Shown: in pieces, positions 29,698 to 32,962 of the stretch
How the letters are laid out: each line of letters begins with the position of its first letter
How positions within the stretch are numbered: the first letter of the stretch is position 1
Assembly: GCA_030840515.1 (NCBI GenBank)
Contig: JAVEEJ010000190.1
Location: 1 to 32,962, forward strand
Direction of reading: 5' to 3'
Length of the DNA: 32,962 nt
Source of the DNA: Frankiaceae bacterium
GTDB taxonomy: Bacteria > Actinomycetota > Actinomycetes > JAVEEJ01
The notes under the pieces: model-generated
What the model was told of the DNA's origin: nothing
What the model saw: only the letters and a program-made list of their open reading frames with translations
The model's database searches: none
Program-made: the position numbers and the translations under genes

Positions 29698-30253
29698 CGC
29701 TGAGCCGGATGTCCATGCCCCCGCGCGTGGGGACCAGGGCAACCGCCGCGGTGAGCCCGCCGCGCTCGAAGCGCAACAGCTCCGGGCTCGCCGCGAGGGC
29801 GGTCCAGCCGCCGGCGCGCATCGCCGCCTCCAGCTGAGGGCGCACCTGTGCGCTCGTGAGGCTCGTCTGTGTTGCAGCGGCGAGCACCGGGTCGCCGCTG
29901 CCTGGGATCGTGATCCGGGGCGCTTCCTGCCGGCCACCCGGCACCACCGGCAAGGACTTGATGAGATCGAGCACACCGGCGGCGCCGACCAGCAGCGCGG
30001 TGCACCGCGAGTGCATGGCGGCATCCCCGCAGACCCCGACCTCGTCAGCGGCCCGATGCTGCGGCTGACCGTTTCCAGGACCGTCGGCGGCGCTGCGGAC
30101 AAGGACCGTGAGCAGACCACTGAGCACGAGTACGGCGATGCTCACGCCAAGGGTCGGCGTACTCGTCGCCCACTGCTTTGCTCGTCCTTGCGGCACCGCG
30201 CGCCAGACGAGCAGCAGCCCCAGCGCGACGAGGACGAGGGCGAGCGCTCTCAC
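29687..30253 (-). CDS. Hypothetical membrane protein, two N-terminal helices
   Basis: A 188-residue protein with two N-terminal hydrophobic segments (LALVLVALGLLLVW and LGVSIAVLVLSGLLTVLV) and a soluble part of about 130 residues with two cysteines (GVCGDAAMHSRC). No family recognised. Its GTG overlaps the acyl-CoA dehydrogenase stop by four bases (GTGA), so it is coupled to that gene. The 3' end overlaps the exported membrane protein gene by 11 bases. Confidence 0.65.
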   Translation of the reverse strand: MRALALVLVALGLLLVWRAVPQGRAKQWATSTPTLGVSIAVLVLSGLLTVLVRSAADGPGNGQPQHRAADEVGVCGDAAMHSRCTALLVGAAGVLDLIKSLPVVPGGRQEAPRITIPGSGDPVLAAATQTSLTSAQVRPQLEAAMRAGGWTALAASPELLRFERGGLTAAVALVPTRGGMDIRLSVTG

Positions 30254-31392
30254 AGCCCCATCGTGCGGCCGATGATCTCCTTCATGATCTCGGTTGTGCC
30301 GCCGTAGATCGTCTGCACGCGGGTGTCGAGGTAGGCGCGGGCGATGGGGTACTCGCTCATGTAGCCGTAGCCGCCGTGCAGCTGCAGACAGGTGTCGATC
30401 ACGCGCTTCTGCATCTCGGTCGCCCACCACTTCGCCATCGCGGCGTCGGCGACGGAGAGCTCGCCGCGGACGTGGGTCTCGAGGCACTTGTCCACGAAGG
30501 CCTGCGCGACGGCGACCTCGGTCGCAGCCTCGGCGAGAGTGAAGCGCGTGTTCTGGAACGAGCCGATGGACTTGCCGAAGGCCTTGCGCTCCTTGACGTA
30601 GTCGGTCGTTGTGCGCACCGCCCAGTCCGCCGCCGCAACGCCGACGAGGGCGATGCACAACCGCTCCTGCGGAAGGTTGTGCATGAGGTAGATGAAGCCC
30701 TTGCCCTCCTCGCCGAGCAGGTTCTCCTTGGGCACGCGCACGTCGGTGAACGACAGCTCGGCGGTGTCCTGCGCCTTGAGGCCGATCTTGTCGAGGTTGC
30801 GGCCGCGCTCGAAGCCGGGCATGCCGCGCTCGAGCACGATGAGGCTGATGCCCTGGTGCTTCGCATCGGGATCGGTCTTCGCCACGACGATGACGAGGTC
30901 GGAGTGGATGCCGTTGGTGATGAACGTCTTCGAGCCGTTGACGATGTAGTCGCTGCCGTCCTTGACCGCGGTGGTGCGGATGCCCTGCAGGTCCGAGCCG
31001 GCGCCGGGCTCGGTCATGGCGATCGCGGTGATGAGCTCGCCGGTGCAGAACGGCGGCAGCCAGCGCTGCTTCTGCTCGTCGGTGCCGTAGGCAAGCAGGT
31101 AGGGCGCGACGATGTCGTTGTGCAGGCCCCAGCCGAGGCCGGTCGCGCCGGCGAAGGTGATCTCCTCGTCGAGCACCGCGTTGAAGCGGAAGTCGTCGGT
31201 CCCGCCGCCGCCGTACTCCTCCGGCACCTGGAAGCCGAGCAGCCCCTGCTTGCCCGCCTCGGTCCACACCTCCCGGTCGACGATGCCGTTCTTCTCCCAC
31301 TGCCCGTGGAAGGGCACCACTCGCTCGGCGAAGAAGTCGCGGGTCGACTGACGGAGGGCCTCGTGCTCGGCTTCGAAGACTGTGCGGTTCAC
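30250..31392 (-). CDS. Acyl-CoA dehydrogenase
   Basis: A 380-residue FAD enzyme that forms the alpha-beta double bond of acyl-CoA esters in beta-oxidation or branched-chain degradation. Motifs: MTEPGAGSDLQGIRT (FAD-side signature), KTFITNG, QLHGGYGYMSEYPI, and the C-terminal YGGTTEIMKEII with the expected catalytic Glu. Chain-length preference cannot be told. The GTG at 31392 gives VNRTVFEAEHEALRQ. TACTCT (31405-31400 on the minus strand) lies seven bases upstream, so the mRNA is probably leaderless. Confidence 0.94.
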   Translation of the reverse strand: MNRTVFEAEHEALRQSTRDFFAERVVPFHGQWEKNGIVDREVWTEAGKQGLLGFQVPEEYGGGGTDDFRFNAVLDEEITFAGATGLGWGLHNDIVAPYLLAYGTDEQKQRWLPPFCTGELITAIAMTEPGAGSDLQGIRTTAVKDGSDYIVNGSKTFITNGIHSDLVIVVAKTDPDAKHQGISLIVLERGMPGFERGRNLDKIGLKAQDTAELSFTDVRVPKENLLGEEGKGFIYLMHNLPQERLCIALVGVAAADWAVRTTTDYVKERKAFGKSIGSFQNTRFTLAEAATEVAVAQAFVDKCLETHVRGELSVADAAMAKWWATEMQKRVIDTCLQLHGGYGYMSEYPIARAYLDTRVQTIYGGTTEIMKEIIGRTMGL

Positions 31393-31399
31393 GTGGGTG

Positions 31400-31405
31400 A
31401 GAGTA
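31400..31405 (-). promoter_or_regulatory. Probable -10 of a leaderless acyl-CoA dehydrogenase promoter
   Basis: Read on the minus strand, TACTCT fits TANNNT and ends seven bases before the GTG start at 31392. No ribosome-binding site is present. No clear -35. Pattern-based inference. Confidence 0.45.
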
Positions 31406-31460
31406 CGGCGCACTGCGGCGAAGGGCCGTCGTACCCGTCCGAGCCTCTTCTGGGGTCCGG

Positions 31461-31466
31461 TAGCCT
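31461..31466 (+). promoter_or_regulatory. Probable -10 of the tRNA-Ser(GCU) promoter
   Basis: TAGCCT lies 16 bases before the mature tRNA 5' end at 31483, a normal distance for a tRNA precursor leader. A weak match elsewhere upstream is not convincing as a -35. Confidence 0.4.
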
Positions 31467-31482
31467 TCTGCGTCGCACCACT

Positions 31483-31572
31483 GGAGGCTTCGCCTAGTCC
31501 GGTCTATGGCGCCGCACTGCTAATGCGGTTTGGGTCTCAAGCCCATCCGGGGTTCAAATCCCCGAGCCTCCG
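31483..31572 (+). tRNA. tRNA-Ser (anticodon GCU)
   Basis: Acceptor arms GGAGGCT and AGCCTCC pair, with discriminator G at 31572. The anticodon stem CCGCA/TGCGG encloses CTGCTAA, so the anticodon is GCT (31519-31521), reading AGC and AGU. The long variable arm (TTGGGTCTCAAGCCCA) and T-arm GGGGTTCAAATCCCC are present. CCA is not encoded. Confidence 0.96.
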
Positions 31573-31594
31573 CCAGAGCACCGATCGCTGTCGG

Positions 31595-32320
31595 TCACGC
31601 TTGGCCGAGCAGGAACGCCATCGCGAATCCGAGCACCGTCACCAGCCCCACTGCGCTGCCGCCACCCTCCGTGGCCTCGGGCAGCATCGTGTCCGCGAGC
31701 ATGGTGAGGATGGCACCGGCCGCGAAGGCCTGGATCCCGGCGATGACGTTGCCGGAGGCGTGGGCGAGCAGGCCGTAGCCCGCGGCCGCCGAGGCCGCTG
31801 AGATCAGGGTCACGCCGGACCAGAGGGCGAGGATCCACCGCGCCGAGTGGCCGGCCTTCTGCAGTCCGGTCGCCGCCGACAGGGACTCGGGGACGTTGGA
31901 CAAGAACACGGCGGCGACGACCGCGACGCCGACTCCGCCGCCCCCGACCAGCGTGACGCCGATGGCGACGGACTCGGGTATGCCGTCGAGCAGGCTGCCG
32001 AGCACGATGGCGCCGGCCGCGCCGTCGGCCTGCTGGCCGCCCGAGCGCTTGCGGTGCTCGCCGCCGCGGTGGTCGATGATCCAGTCGCCCAGGAAGAAGG
32101 TCAGCGAGCCGGCCGCGAGGCCGACGACGACAGCGTCGGCGCCGCCCGTGAGGTAGGCCTCGTGGGTGAGCTCGAAGGACAGCGCGCTGATGAGAACGCC
32201 CGACCCGAAGCCCATGACCAGGGCGATGACCCGGGTGGAAGCGCGTGCATAGAGGCCGATCAGGGCGCCGACGAGAAGGGCGGCACCCGCCACGAAGCCC
32301 CAGAACGCCGCCTCGAGCAT
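31595..32320 (-). CDS. ZIP family metal transporter
   Basis: A 241-residue inner-membrane protein of the ZIP (zinc/iron permease) family. It has about eight transmembrane helices. The metal-path signatures of helices 4 and 5 are visible: LGSLLDGIPESVAIG and FLSNVPESLSAATG. A His/Arg-rich cytoplasmic loop (IIDHRGGEHRKR) is typical. The substrate is probably zinc or another divalent metal; direction and selectivity are not fixed by sequence. The ATG at 32320 begins MLEAAFWGFVAGA; the longer in-frame reading starts inside the divergent tRNA promoter region and is not used. No Zur-like box was recognised. Confidence 0.9.
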   Translation of the reverse strand: MLEAAFWGFVAGAALLVGALIGLYARASTRVIALVMGFGSGVLISALSFELTHEAYLTGGADAVVVGLAAGSLTFFLGDWIIDHRGGEHRKRSGGQQADGAAGAIVLGSLLDGIPESVAIGVTLVGGGGVGVAVVAAVFLSNVPESLSAATGLQKAGHSARWILALWSGVTLISAASAAAGYGLLAHASGNVIAGIQAFAAGAILTMLADTMLPEATEGGGSAVGLVTVLGFAMAFLLGQA

Positions 32321-32325
32321 GTCGG

Positions 32326-32331
32326 TATGCT
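32326..32331 (+). promoter_or_regulatory. Possible -10 of the tRNA-Arg promoter
   Basis: TATGCT is a good -10 match and lies 24 bases before the mature tRNA-Arg 5' end (32356). GTGCCTGTAGGCAC (32340-32353), a small palindrome, would fall in the precursor leader. The same gap serves the divergent ZIP gene. Confidence 0.4.
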
Positions 32332-32355
32332 TCCCCTTCGTGCCTGTAGGCACCC

Positions 32356-32428
32356 GCGCCCGTAGCTCAACGGATAGAGCATCTGACTACGGATCAGAAG
32401 GTTAGGGGTTCGAATCCCTTCGGGCGCA
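32356..32428 (+). tRNA. tRNA-Arg (anticodon ACG)
   Basis: Acceptor arms GCGCCCG and CGGGCGC pair, with discriminator A at 32428. The anticodon stem TCTGA/TCAGA encloses CTACGGA, so the anticodon is ACG (32399-32401); its A34 is normally changed to inosine to read CGU, CGC and CGA. T-arm GGGGTTCGAATCCCT is present. CCA is not encoded. Confidence 0.97.
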
Positions 32429-32568
32429 CCCAGTCTTGTGCGTTATCCGACGACGTGCTCTTCTTCCGCCGCCGCGCGTGGCGATCTTGATGCAGCCGGG
32501 GAGGCTTCGAGCGTGCCGGTGCATGAATGTCGCCTGGGATCGGCGGGTTGCGCAGGCTAGGAGGAGCG

Positions 32569-32962
32569 TTGCCCCTCTCGGCGAATCCCCTGACCGTGAC
32601 CACCTCTCGCCCCGCGCGCCTGCTCAGGCTTCTGCTGCCTGGCCTCCTCCTGACGGGCATGGCCGTCGGGCTCCCCGGCGCCGCGGCTGCCGACGTCGTC
32701 TACACCGTGTCCTACGTCACGGGTAAGGACGGCGACCTGCTGCGCGTGGAGACGATGCGCGACCCGTCGCAGGGCAAGCACCAGCCGGTCATCCTCACGC
32801 TGTCGCCGTACAACGACACCACTGCGGGCAGCCGATCCGCCGACGACTCGCTCGCGGCGCGCTACGTCAAGCAGGGCTACGTCCGCGCCGTGGCCGACGT
32901 ACTCGGCACCCGCGCCTCCTCCGGCTGCTGGGACTACGGCGGCGCGAAGGAGCAGCAGGCCG
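32569..32962 (+). CDS. Secreted S15/CocE-NonD family hydrolase (partial, 3' end beyond window)
   Basis: The visible 131 codons encode a signal peptide (TTSRPARLLRLLLPG, hydrophobic run, cleavage near AAA-D) and the N-terminal part of an X-Pro dipeptidyl-peptidase/cocaine-esterase-like alpha/beta hydrolase. Signatures are ETMRDP, VILTLSPYNDT and the RASSGCWDYGG segment, which matches the family motif after the first strands. The catalytic Ser/Asp/His lie beyond the right edge. I chose TTG at 32569 because AGGAGG lies about four bases before it; the GTG at 32596 starts nearer the signal peptide but has no ribosome-binding site. Confidence 0.8.
   Translation, partial: MPLSANPLTVTTSRPARLLRLLLPGLLLTGMAVGLPGAAAADVVYTVSYVTGKDGDLLRVETMRDPSQGKHQPVILTLSPYNDTTAGSRSADDSLAARYVKQGYVRAVADVLGTRASSGCWDYGGAKEQQA

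Overview
This is a very GC-rich chromosomal window of roughly 70% GC. It has many GTG starts and several leaderless-looking genes. It encodes the actinobacterial proteasome activator Bpa, DUF4446, DUF5709, DUF2795 and DUF1360 proteins, and a poxvirus-type topoisomerase IB. Together these point to an actinomycete (Actinomycetota) that probably carries a 20S proteasome. I cannot name the genus. I see no insertion sequence, phage or CRISPR array. pheA, serS, a Cof-type phosphatase, bpa and three tRNAs lie together, a mix often found on the origin-proximal side of actinobacterial chromosomes (inference).

Layout. 1-1207: larC (cut by the window edge) and larB, nickel-pincer cofactor synthesis. 1261-6624: DUF4446 protein, pheA, a tiny secreted protein, serS, Cof-type HAD phosphatase and an MFS exporter. 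6694-13663: secreted BNR-repeat protein, bpa, a double-GNAT acetyltransferase, a MOSC protein and quinone oxidoreductase pair, pirin, and a secreted phosphodiester glycosidase-like protein. 13751-15615: YciI protein and HerA-like ATPase. 15688-19223: an unusual peptide locus. 19225-20845: M20 peptidase and chorismate mutase behind a leader-peptide attenuator. 20917-26179: conserved actinobacterial hypotheticals, SRPBCC protein, iron-containing redox enzyme, topoisomerase IB and DUF2795 protein. 26236-32962: a second BNR propeller, a polytopic membrane protein, acyl-CoA dehydrogenase, ZIP transporter, tRNA-Ser(UGA), tRNA-Ser(GCU), tRNA-Arg(ACG) and the start of a secreted S15/CocE hydrolase.

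The most interesting region is 15688-19223. A 64-residue protein and three tandem paralogous peptides (68, 79 and 82 residues) share an invariant LPDREQMSL motif (the three paralogues) and an Asn/Ala/Gln-patterned core. A PqqD-like domain fused to an M50-type membrane metalloprotease (HELGH) follows, and then a membrane-anchored protein with CxxC repeats. The peptide core lines up without gaps with the second repeat of the anchored protein (N, A, A, N, A, A, Q at identical spacing), with SxxS standing where the repeat has CxxC. I read the locus as one system in which peptides of a common fold are recognised, cleaved or exported by the protease and act with the anchored protein. No radical SAM, cyclodehydratase or lanthipeptide enzyme is present.

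The second notable item is a probable Phe/Tyr attenuator. A 17-codon leader peptide with adjacent TTT-TAT codons, apparently leaderless, is followed by a hairpin and U-rich terminator upstream of chorismate mutase.
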